Shown: one piece after another, positions 9,401 to 17,470 of the stretch
Layout: each line of letters starts with the position of its first letter
Numbering within the stretch: the stretch's first letter is position 1
Assembly (NCBI GenBank): GCA_025769875.1
Contig: JAGFNK010000959.1
Coordinates: 1 to 17,578, forward strand
Length of the DNA stretch: 17,578 nt
Direction: 5' to 3'
DNA from: Russula earlei
Lineage: Eukaryota; Basidiomycota; Agaricomycetes; Russulales; Russulaceae
Made by a program: the position numbers and the translations under genes
The notes under the pieces: generated by a model
Seen by the model: only the letters and a program-made list of their open reading frames with translations
Database searches by the model: none
Told to the model about the DNA's origin: nothing

Positions 9401-10827
9401 AACAGGCTGTTCTTGCAGCTGAGTCTATTGACAAACTTAATATTGACCAGCAGACTGCTTTTGTGGGGATCACCTCTGCTGTCCTCAACAAGACAGGGGA
9501 GATCTTCTTTCTTCATGGCCCTGGGGGTACTGGCAAGACTTATCTCTACAACACCCTCTGCTACCATCTGCGCTCTCAACACAAGATTGTGCTCTGTGTT
9601 GCTTCCTCTGGCATTGCTGCACTCCTTCTCAAGGGAGGGCGCACTGCACACTCCTGTTTCAAGATCCCCATTCCCTCCCATGAGTCCACTGTCTGCAACA
9701 TCCCCAAAAACTCACACTTAGCAGACCTGATTCGCATTACTGACTTGGTCATTTGGGATGAGGCTCCCATGCAGCACAGGCATGTGATGGAGACAGTGGA
9801 CAGGTCATTCCAGGACATCTGTGGCTCTGACAAGCCCTTTGGTGGACTTACCTTTGTCTTTGGTGGTGACTTTCAGCAGATCCTTCCTGTCATTGTGCAA
9901 GGATCAAGGCCTCAGATAGTAGGTGCCTGCCTACAGCGCTCCCCCCTCTGGAGATCCATCAAAGTGCTTCATCTCCACCAAAATATGCGCCTCAACACTG
10001 GCATTCAAGCTGAGGCCAACTTTGCACAGTGGCAACTGGAGGTTGGAAAAGGCAGACACACTGATCCAAACTCTATCATCCATCTTCCCCCCTATATGAA
10101 GTGCAGGGAGAACACAGTTTCCTCTCTGATTGACAGCATCTACCCTGGCCTTGACACTGGCAACCCTTCTTCCCAGTTCTTTGCAGAGCGCGCCATCCTT
10201 TCTAGCCTTAACACTGATGTGGACAGCATCAACAAGGAGGTGCTTAGGAGGTTCCCAGGGAGAGGACAGGTGTTTCAGAGTGCAGACAGCATTCCCACTT
10301 CTGAGCAGAGTGGGGATGCTGATGTGATGCTGAACTATCCAGTGGAGTACCTGAACTCTATCAACTGCTCTGGACTTCCTCTTGCCAAGCTAGAGCTCAA
10401 GGTGGGTTGTCCTGTGATGGTGCTGAGGAACTTGGATGCCAGGCATGGTGTCTGCAATGGGAGCAGAGGGATCTTGAGGAGGTCTAGCAACAGGGTGCTA
10501 GAAGTTGAGCTGATAACAGGGGAGCATGCAAGGGAGAAGGTCTTCATCCCAAGGATCCCTTGCCAACCAACAGAGGATCAAGTTGCTTTCAAGTTTACAA
10601 GGAGGCAATTCCCTGTGAGGGCATGCTTTGCCATGACCATCAACAAGTCACAAGGGCAAACACTGAAACATGTTGGGTTGGATTTAAGAAAGCCAGTGTT
10701 CACACATGGGCAATTCTATGTTGGGGTGTCAAGGGTGACCTCTGTCTCCAACATCAAGGTGATTTGGGAGGAAGAGAAGAGGGAGGCTTCCACTAAGAAT
10801 ATAGTATATAGTGAAGTGTTACTATAA
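5474..10827 (+). CDS. Helitron RepHel transposase (HUH Rep nuclease + PIF1-like helicase), four exons
   Basis: Predicted rolling-circle transposase: Rep nicks and rejoins the element ends, and the helicase unwinds DNA. Exons are 5474-5740, 5794-6102, 6157-6567 and 6619-10827. All three introns (53, 54, 51 bp) start GTAAGT and are phase 0, giving 1731 residues without an internal stop. Residues 1-338 are Pro/Ser-rich, with YQHLPAxLAAQxAAL at 52-66 and 140-154 and an (AP)40 tract at 211-290. A Cys-rich finger uses C362, C365, C388 and C389. SYNNALAFTSVG at 426-437 is typical of Helitron proteins. The Rep centre has H820-A-H822 and YIYKYVYK at 953-960, with Y953 and Y957 as the likely catalytic pair. 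The helicase has GPGGTGKT (1296-1303), DE (1376-1377), GGDFQQ (1411-1416), INKSQGQ near 1672 and YVGVSR near 1696-1701. No apurinic-endonuclease or OTU domain is seen. The ATG at 5474 is the first that is in frame. All key residues are present, so it may be functional. The exon model is inferred from splice signals. Confidence 0.93.
6211..6450 (+). repeat. Hexanucleotide microsatellite encoding (Ala-Pro)40 in RepHel exon 3
   Basis: Forty 6-bp units, in order: GCACCT x5, a 12-bp unit GCTCCT-GCACCT x10, GCTCCT x11, GCCCCT x4. Every change is silent, so all units read Ala-Pro. The unit length keeps frame, so expansion or contraction would alter only the linker length before the Rep region. Confidence 0.97.
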
Positions 10828-11015
10828 CAAGATGTGTGTTCAGTGTATGTATTGTTTGTTCTGCTTTACCATGTAAAAGATTATACATAGTGATGAGTTG
10901 ATTACTTTCTGTTTAAGCAAAAAAGGGATTATGCAAAGAGGCTTTAAACAAAAAAGGATCACACCTGAGCGATTACACCCGGGCGACGGCGGGGGTTCGG
11001 GGGCGCAGCCCCTGA
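10828..11015 (+). promoter_or_regulatory. Element A 3' subterminal region with iterated GATTA motifs
   Basis: AT-rich and non-coding after the RepHel stop. It carries repeated related motifs: AGATTATACATAG near 10879, AAAAGGGATTATGC near 10921, AAAAAAGGATCACACCTGAG near 10950 and GATTACACCC near 10971. The same motif type occurs in the 3' part of element B. Rolling-circle Rep proteins of other replicons bind iterons, so these are candidate recognition sites; that role is inferred. A GC-rich GGGGGCGCAGCCCC stem near 11000 closes the region. Confidence 0.45.
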
Positions 11016-11170
11016 CAAGTTTTAATTTCATGCCTAAGGCATGGCTTGCAAGCTGCTACGAAGTGCCGGAGGATGGTTTGCGAGCTTGCTCGCAAGCCAT
11101 GCTGTAGGCACGAAGTGCAGCTTGCAAGCCATGCCGTAGGCATGAAATTACAACTTGTACTTATATTAAA
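11016..11170 (+). repeat. Element A 3' terminal hairpin and 13-nt tail
   Basis: Two 41-nt arms (11016-11056 and 11117-11157) pair with two mismatches, starting CAAGTT and ending AACTTG. Inside lies a second hairpin with 13-nt arms at 11073-11085 and 11088-11100 (one mismatch). The stem is followed by TACTTATATTAAA (11158-11170). The equivalent site in element B has a much shorter hairpin with the same outer TTG end and an identical tail. Helitron 3' ends have a hairpin shortly before the terminus, which fits. Confidence 0.65.
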
Positions 11171-11222
11171 TCAGAACGGAGAGTCACCGTCCCATTGCTT
11201 ACCAATATTTACCTAAGCAATG
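11171..11222 (+). promoter_or_regulatory. Element B 5' terminus with hairpin
   Basis: It begins with TC, as Helitrons do. Perfect 9-bp arms CATTGCTTA (11193-11201) and TAAGCAATG (11214-11222) enclose a 12-nt AT-rich loop. Element C carries the identical arms and loop. Confidence 0.55.
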
Positions 11223-11540
11223 AAAAACTTTTTTCACCTGTCGCGTCTTCGTTTTACTGTACGCGCGTTCGTTTTTTCTTTTGCCACGTTCGTTTTTCTT
11301 TCTGCCGTCGTTCTTCCTTCCCCCCTCTTTCCCCTCCTATCCTTCCCACTCTTCCTTCCCCAAGGTCCCAGTTCAACACTCTCAAGCCGCCGATTTCACT
11401 CAAAATCTCACTGGCCTCATTGGAGTTTTCCCGCGAGCTGTCGTTTCGTTTTCACGCGCTCTCTCTCATACTCTCCCTCTCCTTCCTACCAAACAGCTTC
11501 TTCCTGGCTCTCAAGCTGCTTCCCCACTCCCATCTCCTGT

Positions 11541-11683
11541 GTCACTGCATTGGTGACGATGACGACGACTCGGGCATGGCCATAGTGCCCTCGCGACGGC
11601 CACGAATCGTGAGCGTGGCCCATGGCCACTGTGACGATCTGGCCGCCGTGATGGTGGTGTGCTCATGGCCGTGACGACGGCAC
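11541..11683 (+). repeat. GC-rich repeat module, element B copy 1
   Basis: A copy of the module described at 2664-2819, with the GACGATGACGACGACTCGGG core and the CCGTGACGACGGCAC end. It carries a TAGTGCCCTCG variant shared with element C copy 1, and is followed after about 25 bp by copy 2. Confidence 0.8.
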
Positions 11684-11706
11684 GTTTGCCTGGCGAAGCA
11701 CTCCTC

Positions 11707-11863
11707 CCACTGGCTCCCATTCCCCTCCACTGGCGACGATGACGACGACTCGGGCATGGCCATGGCGACCTCGCGACGGCCACGAATCGTGAGCATGGCC
11801 CATGGCCACTGTGACGATCCGGCCGCCGTGACGGCGACGTGCCCATGGCCGTGACGACGGCAG
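11707..11863 (+). repeat. GC-rich repeat module, element B copy 2
   Basis: Tandem to copy 1. It carries the TGGCGACCTCG variant also seen in element A and in C copy 2. A more degenerate third copy, GACCATGACGACTCGG and neighbouring sequence, lies near 12857-12950. Confidence 0.8.
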
Positions 11864-12011
11864 GCGACGCTTTCTCTTGCTTGCTCTCCCATCCTCTCGA
11901 ATTGCTTTGCACCTCAATGCCCTCTCCTTTGCCACCTCCTCCGGCACGCGCGACGACTCAGGCCAAGACCACAAGAACACCCAGTGGCCACAAATGCCAA
12001 TCGCGAATCCG

Positions 12012-13483
12012 GTGCGCGGTTCATGATCTTTTTTTTTTTTTTTTTTATGTCTATTTACCGTCTCATTCTGCCCCCTTTTCTAACCCTTTCTCACGTTCAC
12101 AGCATGGCCAGCATTACGGCGATGACACAGCGATCAAGAGAGCGACACGCGTTTCGTGCGTTCTCGCCCTTTCCTTTGTTTTTCACTCTGCCTCCTCAGC
12201 TCAGCTCTACTTTGCCCATGGATCTCAATACCCTCTGCCCTGTTAGCGACCCCAAGCCAACACCACAAGAGCACCCGATGGCCATGGAAGCAATTCCGCG
12301 CAATCGCGAACCCCGTACGCTTTTTCTTTTCTTTTCTTTTTTCTTTTTTTTGTTCTAACCGGTTCTCAGCAACAGCATGACCAGGACCGCGGTGATGACG
12401 CAGCCGTCGAGAAGGGTGTTTTTGCTGACCGGATCAACGGACACACGCCCATCCCCTTATCCCACTAACACCGACCCCATCCAGCTCGACCGCCACTCCA
12501 GTGACGCACGGCGCAGCCCCACGCGCCCCGTCTCGCTCTCAGCAGCGCAGCCCCGCCCGCGAGCGCAACGAGACAAGCACCTCGGCAGAGGACTCATTCC
12601 CTCGCGCATCCACTTCCCTTCACCCGGTACGTCTTCCTTTTTGCTCTCATTGCTCTTCCTGACCTCTCTTCACAGTGACACACATGGCATGGATGCAGCG
12701 ATGACGCTGCCCCCTCCCCTCCCGAATTCAGTGGAATTACGAACCCGGTGCGCTTTTTTTTTTCACTTTTTCACGTGCTCTCTCTCATCCTCTCATTCCC
12801 ACTACACGGTTTCCTGTTGGGCTTCAAGGCGATGTGCTTATGGTCCTCACGGCAGCGCTCTCCCACCCACTGGCACCCATTCCCCTGCAATGGCGACCAT
12901 GACGACTCGGCCGTAGATATGACGACCTCGCGATGGCCACGACCGCGTGCGTTTTTTCGTTTTCATTTTTTGATCTTTTCTTGCCAGTTTACGAGCGCGC
13001 GGCGTTCCTCTCCCCTCCCCTCTGCTCCGGTTGACCCACGCCGCCAAAAGGGGCCTCCTGTGAGCGACGGGTCAACGCATCGCATGGACGCGGCCATTTG
13101 CACGCCAAAATGGGCCGTTCTCACCGCTTTCAAATCCCTCGCGCGGCCCTGGCCAACGACGGTGGGGTGTGCATGAACCCGAATGGCACACAACTGTGCT
13201 TCCCGCGTGCGCGACATTCTCGCGTTCTCGCGCGTTAGGGGTCGCGCGACCACGACGCATTCCGCATCCCTGTCCTGTCCTGTCCTCCGTCCTCCCCCTC
13301 CTCCCATCTCCTCTACCCAACTCCAGTGCGCGCGATGCGTTTTCGTTTCGCGGGCTCGGTGCATTTTTTAAAATTTCTACTCATTTGCTGCAAAACGCGA
13401 GGACGGCACCACAGTGGCCTGTACGCGTTTCCTTTTTTTTTTTTTTCCTTCTCGATTCACTCTCGATTTCTAACCTGTCATAG
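12012..13483 (+). repeat. Intron-like modules of element B (six copies)
   Basis: Copies at 12012-12102, 12156-12199, 12315-12369, 12627-12675, 12947-12987 and 13421-13483 begin GTGCGY or GTACGY, run through pyrimidines and end YAG. The last has a good fungal branch-site match (TTCTAAC) 9 nt before TAG. Blocks after 12102, 12369, 12675 and 13483 share a degenerate core (CATGGCC, CAGCATGACC, ACACATGGC, CAGCACGGCC) followed in most by RCRGYGATGACRC. The module at 12156 matches A's at 3110 in its surroundings, so order is partly kept between elements. Confidence 0.45.
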
Positions 13484-13808
13484 TAACAGCACGGCCAGGT
13501 CCGCAACAATAATACCACCATCAAGCTCGGCCTCAAATGACAAGTCACTCGAATGTTCAACGATCTGCGATTATTGCGCTTGACCTGTTCCAGCTGGCTT
13601 TCTTTTCCCCGTGCGTGCGTTTTTCCTTTTCTTTCCTGTTTCAGTTTTCTAAATACCCTCTTCCCTATCCTTAGTTTTTCAGCCTCCTTCGACACGCGAC
13701 CGGCCAATTCCCACCCCCGAGACCCTGATGGCACGTGACGGTTTCCCGCGCTTGCGATGTCACGTCGAGTTGTGTTTTCTTGGCCAGCTCTCAGCCCATT
13801 TCCTTCAC

Positions 13809-14391
13809 TAATGTGGATGTATCACACCAAATGCAATCCAGTTGTCTATGTAACTTTCAGTGAATATAATGATTTCATAAGATTATTTTTATTTTCCACT
13901 GATAAATGAGTTGATCTATATCCAGTTTAACTGGGCTGAGCTGTAGCACTATGGTTGGTTGAGTGATTAACATCAAGCACAGTTGACTTGGTCATATGAT
14001 GAATTGCTGTCTTTGATAGGATCATGGTAAGAGCTCAGTTTTTGGTTGGTTGAGATTTTGTGTATTGATATGGATTGTTCTGCTGGATGACATGAAGATT
14101 ACACATTCACTCAAAAAGGGATTATACCCAGTAATGAGTGATACTAAAGGCATTTTAGAAACTGAATTTTGAACCCAAAGTGAAACATTTGAAACTCAAG
14201 GATTTTATATAACTGCTAAAATGGGCCTTATAAGTAAACAGGATTACACATGATGATAATTGTGAGATTATGATATACCTCCTCTCCCTTTATCCAAAAA
14301 AGGATTACACATGAAGAGATTGCTCATGGCCCGCCGAAGGCGCACCCCTTGGGCGAAGCCCAAGCAAGCTTCAGCTTGTACTTATATTAAA
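13809..14391 (+). promoter_or_regulatory. Element B 3' region: AT-rich DNA, iterated motifs, terminal hairpin
   Basis: No gene seen. Iterated motifs are AGATTACACATTC near 14095, AAAAAGGGATTATACCC near 14113, GGATTACACATGATG at 14241 and GGATTACACATGAAGAG at 14302. The end has two adjoining hairpins: CTTGGGC/GCCCAAG (14348-14364) and CAAGCT-TC-AGCTTG (14365-14378). The second is followed by the tail TACTTATATTAAA at 14379-14391. The layout parallels that of element A's 3' end. Confidence 0.55.
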
Positions 14392-14800
14392 TCAGAACGG
14401 AGAGTCACGGTCCCATTGCTTACCAATATTTACCTAAGCAATGAAAAACTTTTTTTCACCTGTCGCGTCTTCGTTTTACTGTACGCGCGTTCGTTTTTTC
14501 TTTTGCCGCGTTCGTTTTTCTTTCTGCCGTCGTTCTTCCTCTCCCCCTCTTTCCCCTCCTATCCTTCCCACTCTTCCTTCCCCAAGGTCCCAGTTCAACA
14601 CTCTCAAGCCGCCGATTTCCTCAAAATTTCACTGGCCTCATTGGAGTTTTCCTGCGAGCTGTCGTTTCCGTGGGTGCATTTTTTGTTTCGTTTTCACGCG
14701 CTCTCTCTCATACTCCCTTCTCCTTCCTACACCCTCTTTTCAAGCAGGCCTTTGAAAGCTCTTCTTCTACCTGCTTCTCCCCAATCCCCTTTCCTCCTGT

Positions 14801-14943
14801 GTCACTGCAGTGGTGATGATGACGACGACTCGGACATGGCCATAGTGCCCTCGCGACGGCCACGAATCATGAGCATGGCCCATGGCCACTGTGACGATCT
14901 GGCCGCCGTGACGGTGGTGTGCTCATGGCCGTGATGACGGCAC
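14801..14943 (+). repeat. GC-rich repeat module, element C copy 1
   Basis: Same module and same variant as B copy 1 (TAGTGCCCTCG, GTGGTGTGCTCATGG). This shows that the copy-1/copy-2 pair was present before B and C diverged. Confidence 0.8.
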
Positions 14944-14967
14944 GTTTGCCCTGGCGAAGCACTCCAC

Positions 14968-15124
14968 CCACTGGCCCCCATTCCCCTCCACTGGCGACGA
15001 TGACGACGACTCGGGCATGGCCATGGCGACCTCGCGACAGCCACGAATCATGAGCATGGCCCATGGCCACTGTGACGATCTGGCCGCCGTGACGGCGACG
15101 TGCCCATGGCCGTGACGACGGCAC
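14968..15124 (+). repeat. GC-rich repeat module, element C copy 2
   Basis: Same variant as B copy 2 and the single copy in A (ATGGCGACCTCGCGAC). It is preceded by CCACTGGCCCCCATTCCCCT, as in A. Confidence 0.8.
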
Positions 15125-15274
15125 GTTTGCCCTGGCAATTTTCTCTTTCTCTGCCACCCTGTCGCGTTCCCCCTGCACTTTAATGCCCCCTGCTTTGCAA
15201 CCTCCTCCAGCATGCGTGGCGACTCCAGGCCAAGACCAGAATGGCCATGAAAAATTTATTCAACCACGAACCCG

Positions 15275-16285
15275 GTGCGTTTTTTCTTTTTTTCTCACTC
15301 TTTTTAACCTCTTCTCACAGCATGCCCGTTTTTCTCAGGCTTTGATACCACTGCGGATGGCCGAAGGTCAACCGGGTACGCGCCCTCCACGCCCAACTCG
15401 ACGACCGGGCTCCAGGGCAAGCAGTACGCGGATCCGTACGCCGTTCCGGTGCTGCCACACCTCGATCCCGACCAGCCGTTCCGAGACGACCCGTACCGTG
15501 GGGCAGTCCTCCAGATGTTCGACCAGGCCGTCATGGGCGAGGTGATCCCGATGATGCAGCTCGCCGGCGGTCACTCGCCCGGTGCAGGTTTGGCGTACAG
15601 CGGCGACCTTGGCGGGCGTGCGTCACCTGGCCAGCACATGCAAATGCCTGTTCCAGTATGTGCAGCAACTCCAGGCCAAGACCTATCTGTGCGCGTTTCG
15701 TTTTTTTTTTTTTTTTTTTTTTCACTCCATTTGTCTGGCAAGAAACGGGTGCTTTCTCGCGTGCGCGATCTTCACGCGTTAAGCTGTGTGCGCGCGTCCC
15801 CTCCCTCCTCCCGTCTGCTACCTGTCAACGCAACCGTCGTCATGTTTGAGACGTTCAAGAGCGGTCATTCGGTCTCAACGGTTGGGTGTGTGTTCGGTTT
15901 TCACCCCTATTTCGGTACTTTTTCCGTGCGCGATCCACTCTCTCAAGCATTTCATCTCCTTACTTTTCGCCTTTTTCTCTCCCCTCCCACTCTCTCCCCA
16001 TCGCCCCGATGCGTCAAGGAAGTGTTGAAGTGTTCCAGCATCAGTGGCAACTCCAATCATTCCGTACGCTTTTTTTTCTCTTTCATCTCGCTTCACTCAC
16101 GATTTCTAACTCCTCAGTGACAGCACCGCCTGAACCACAGCGATGATACCGCCATTTCGCTCGGCCTCAAGTGACAAGTCACTCGAATGTTCCCGCGATC
16201 AGGGTTTTTTGGGTTTTATAAGCGTGCGTTTTCGTTTTCATTTTCGCGCATTCTCTCATTCTCTTTTTCCTCTTCCTTCCCTCAG
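15275..16285 (+). repeat. Intron-like modules of element C (three clear copies)
   Basis: Copies at 15275-15320, 16064-16117 (TTCTAAC branch-site match) and 16224-16285 begin GTGCGT or GTACGC and end CAG after a pyrimidine run. The block after 16117 (TGACAGCACCGCC ... AAGTGACAAGTCACTCGAATG) is the counterpart of the block after 13483 in element B. The first corresponds to the module at 2973 in A, with the same TTTTTAACCTCTTCTCACAG end. Confidence 0.45.
15335..15689 (+). pseudogene. Captured host-gene fragment in element C, unidentified protein piece
   Basis: A sharply GC-rich island with strong G/C preference at third codon positions, unlike its T-rich surroundings. One plus-strand frame is open from the splice-like TTTTTCTCAG before it to a GTGCGC after it. 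The translation is protein-like: SGFDTTADGRRSTGYAPS, DPYAVPVLPHLDPDQPFRDD, then AVLQMFDQAVMGEVIPMMQL, about 115 residues with Pro/Asp-rich and hydrophobic parts. It has no start or stop of its own, so it is a fragment, perhaps one exon. I do not recognise the family; the DPY/PHLDP-type composition recalls cytoplasmic tails of fungal membrane proteins, but that is only an impression. Confidence 0.5.
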
Positions 16286-16612
16286 TGCAATAGCCCATTG
16301 TCCCATTTCACAAGCCTATCTTCACAGTGACACGGCATGGCCCGGACGCGGCGATGACTCTGCCCCCTCCTCTCCCGCCCCGCTTTCTGCCACGCGCGAC
16401 ATGTATGTGTTTCCCTTCGTTTCTCCCCTCCGCTTTCTCTTTTTTTTCCTCTCAAGCAGCGGTGGCGACGACTATGTCACTGTCACAGTGGCAAATCACA
16501 ATGCAATGGCCATGACCACGACTGCGACCACGGAATGGCACAAGCAGCCACCACGAGCCCGCCCGCGATCATTCTCGCGTCGACCGGATACCTTTTTTCA
16601 AGACTCTCCAAG

Positions 16613-16735
16613 CCTCTGTTTGTGACTTGCCAGTTCCAGCTGGCTTTCTTTTACCGGTGCATGCGTGCGTGTGTTTTTACTTTTCTCTTTCTATCTAACA
16701 CCCGCTTCTGACTGAAGGACGCGCGACCGGCCTTC
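16613..16735 (+). repeat. Internal direct repeat of element C, copy 1
   Basis: It contains TGTGACTTGCCAGTTCCAGC, TGGCTTTCTTTTACC, a T-rich run, and CTGAAGGACGCGCGACCGGCC. It recurs at 17361-17470. Related single blocks lie in element B near 13578-13710 and in A near 3733-3830. Confidence 0.7.
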
Positions 16736-16885
16736 CCCGCGACGTCCACCCCTTCCCCCTCCACACTCGATGGTACAATCCCCTCACTCGATACCTGGAT
16801 GGCAAGAAACGTATGTGCGATTATTGCGCGTTAAACTGTGCGCGTGCGTGTTTCCTTTTTTCTCTTTTTCTTTCATATATGCGAG

Positions 16886-17275
16886 TTCGACACACCACAC
16901 GAGGGCCGAACGGCCCCACCAACGCCACTCCCTCCCAGCCTCCATCATCCTGCCAACACATGCCGCGCGACTGCGATCACCTTCGCGCGTGCGTTCTCCC
17001 GACAACCGATGCACACGAAGGCGAATGGTCCAGCCCAACGCCACTCCCCCACCTTCATCATCCTGCCCTCAACGCATGCTGTGCCGTCGCACGCGCCCTC
17101 TCAACAAATCGACACACCACACGAAGGCCGAATGGCCCGGCCCAACGCCACTCCCTTGCCGTCTCCATCACACCAGGACGCGGCGCGCGATCGCGATCGC
17201 CTTTGCGAACACGTTCTCCCGAGAAAAAGGCACACCCCAAAATGAAGGCCGAACGGTCCCGCCCAATGCCACTGA
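16886..17275 (+). repeat. Degenerate minisatellite, four units of about 100-125 bp
   Basis: Units begin near 16888, 17010, 17110 and 17230. They share GACACACCACACGARGGCCG, then AAYGGYCC and CCCAACGCCACTCCC. Three plus-strand frames stay open across most of it because the sequence is C-rich and lacks stops, so I do not call a gene. Not seen in elements A or B. Confidence 0.65.
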
Positions 17276-17360
17276 CCGCGCGGTGTTCTGGCTTTCAGGT
17301 ACTTTTCTTTCATTTTCCCTTTTTTTTCTTTCTTCTTTCCTTTTCTTTTGTGTTTTTCTG

Positions 17361-17470
17361 CCTCTGTCTGTGACTTGCCAGTTCCAGCTGGCTTTCTTTT
17401 ACCAGTGTGTGTATGCTTTTTCTATGTAACACCTGCTTCTGACCGAAGGACGCGCGACAGGCCAATTTCC
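17361..17470 (+). repeat. Internal direct repeat of element C, copy 2
   Basis: Second copy of the block at 16613-16735, with a shorter T-rich middle. It lies just before the conserved CACGTGACGGCTTCC segment that aligns with B near 13733. The duplication brackets the minisatellite, so the minisatellite may have arrived together with it. Confidence 0.7.

Larger units (their letters stand above)
2307..11170 (+). mobile_element. Element A: autonomous-looking Helitron (about 8.9 kb)
   Basis: The left end is set at TGAGAACGGAGAGTCA, which aligns with TCAGAACGGAGAGTCA at the start of elements B and C. The right end is set where element B begins, after the tail TACTTATATTAAA. The element holds a mosaic pyrimidine-rich 5' region (to about 4540), a GC-rich possible captured fragment, a short promoter region, a four-exon RepHel gene and a 3' terminal hairpin. 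Helitrons move by rolling-circle replication using an HUH Rep nuclease fused to a helicase, and usually start with TC. The first dinucleotide here is TG, and no CTRR-type 3' end was found, so the ends are inferred from alignment of the three copies and could shift by about 10 nt. Confidence 0.7.
11171..14391 (+). mobile_element. Element B: non-autonomous Helitron (about 3.2 kb)
   Basis: It starts TCAGAACGGAGAGTCA directly after element A's tail and ends with the same 13-nt tail before element C. Its 5' region is very similar to C and more distantly related to A. It has no Rep or helicase sequence. The middle is a T/C-rich mosaic with GC-rich modules; the last 580 bp are AT-rich with iterated GATTACAC motifs. 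It would have to be mobilised in trans, with element A's RepHel as the obvious candidate. Boundaries are inferred from the repeated junctions and may be off by about 10 nt. Confidence 0.65.

Noticed and set aside
6619..10827. Apurinic-endonuclease or OTU domain that would mark a Helentron-type protein
   Set aside because: The protein ends shortly after the last helicase motif (YVGVSR) and no such domain is visible before the Rep region.
10828..11170. Canonical Helitron 3' end (hairpin followed by CTRR)
   Set aside because: CTAA occurs near 11033 but lies inside the stem, not after it. The repeated hairpin-plus-TACTTATATTAAA junction is better supported, though noncanonical.
16886..17275. CRISPR-like array
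   Set aside because: The units are degenerate, about 100-125 bp apart, with no constant short repeat or unique spacers, and the host is eukaryotic.
16770..17429. Plus-strand frame of 219 residues with two further overlapping open frames
   Set aside because: The region is a C-rich minisatellite lacking stops in several frames at once. No frame shows a motif or a codon signature.
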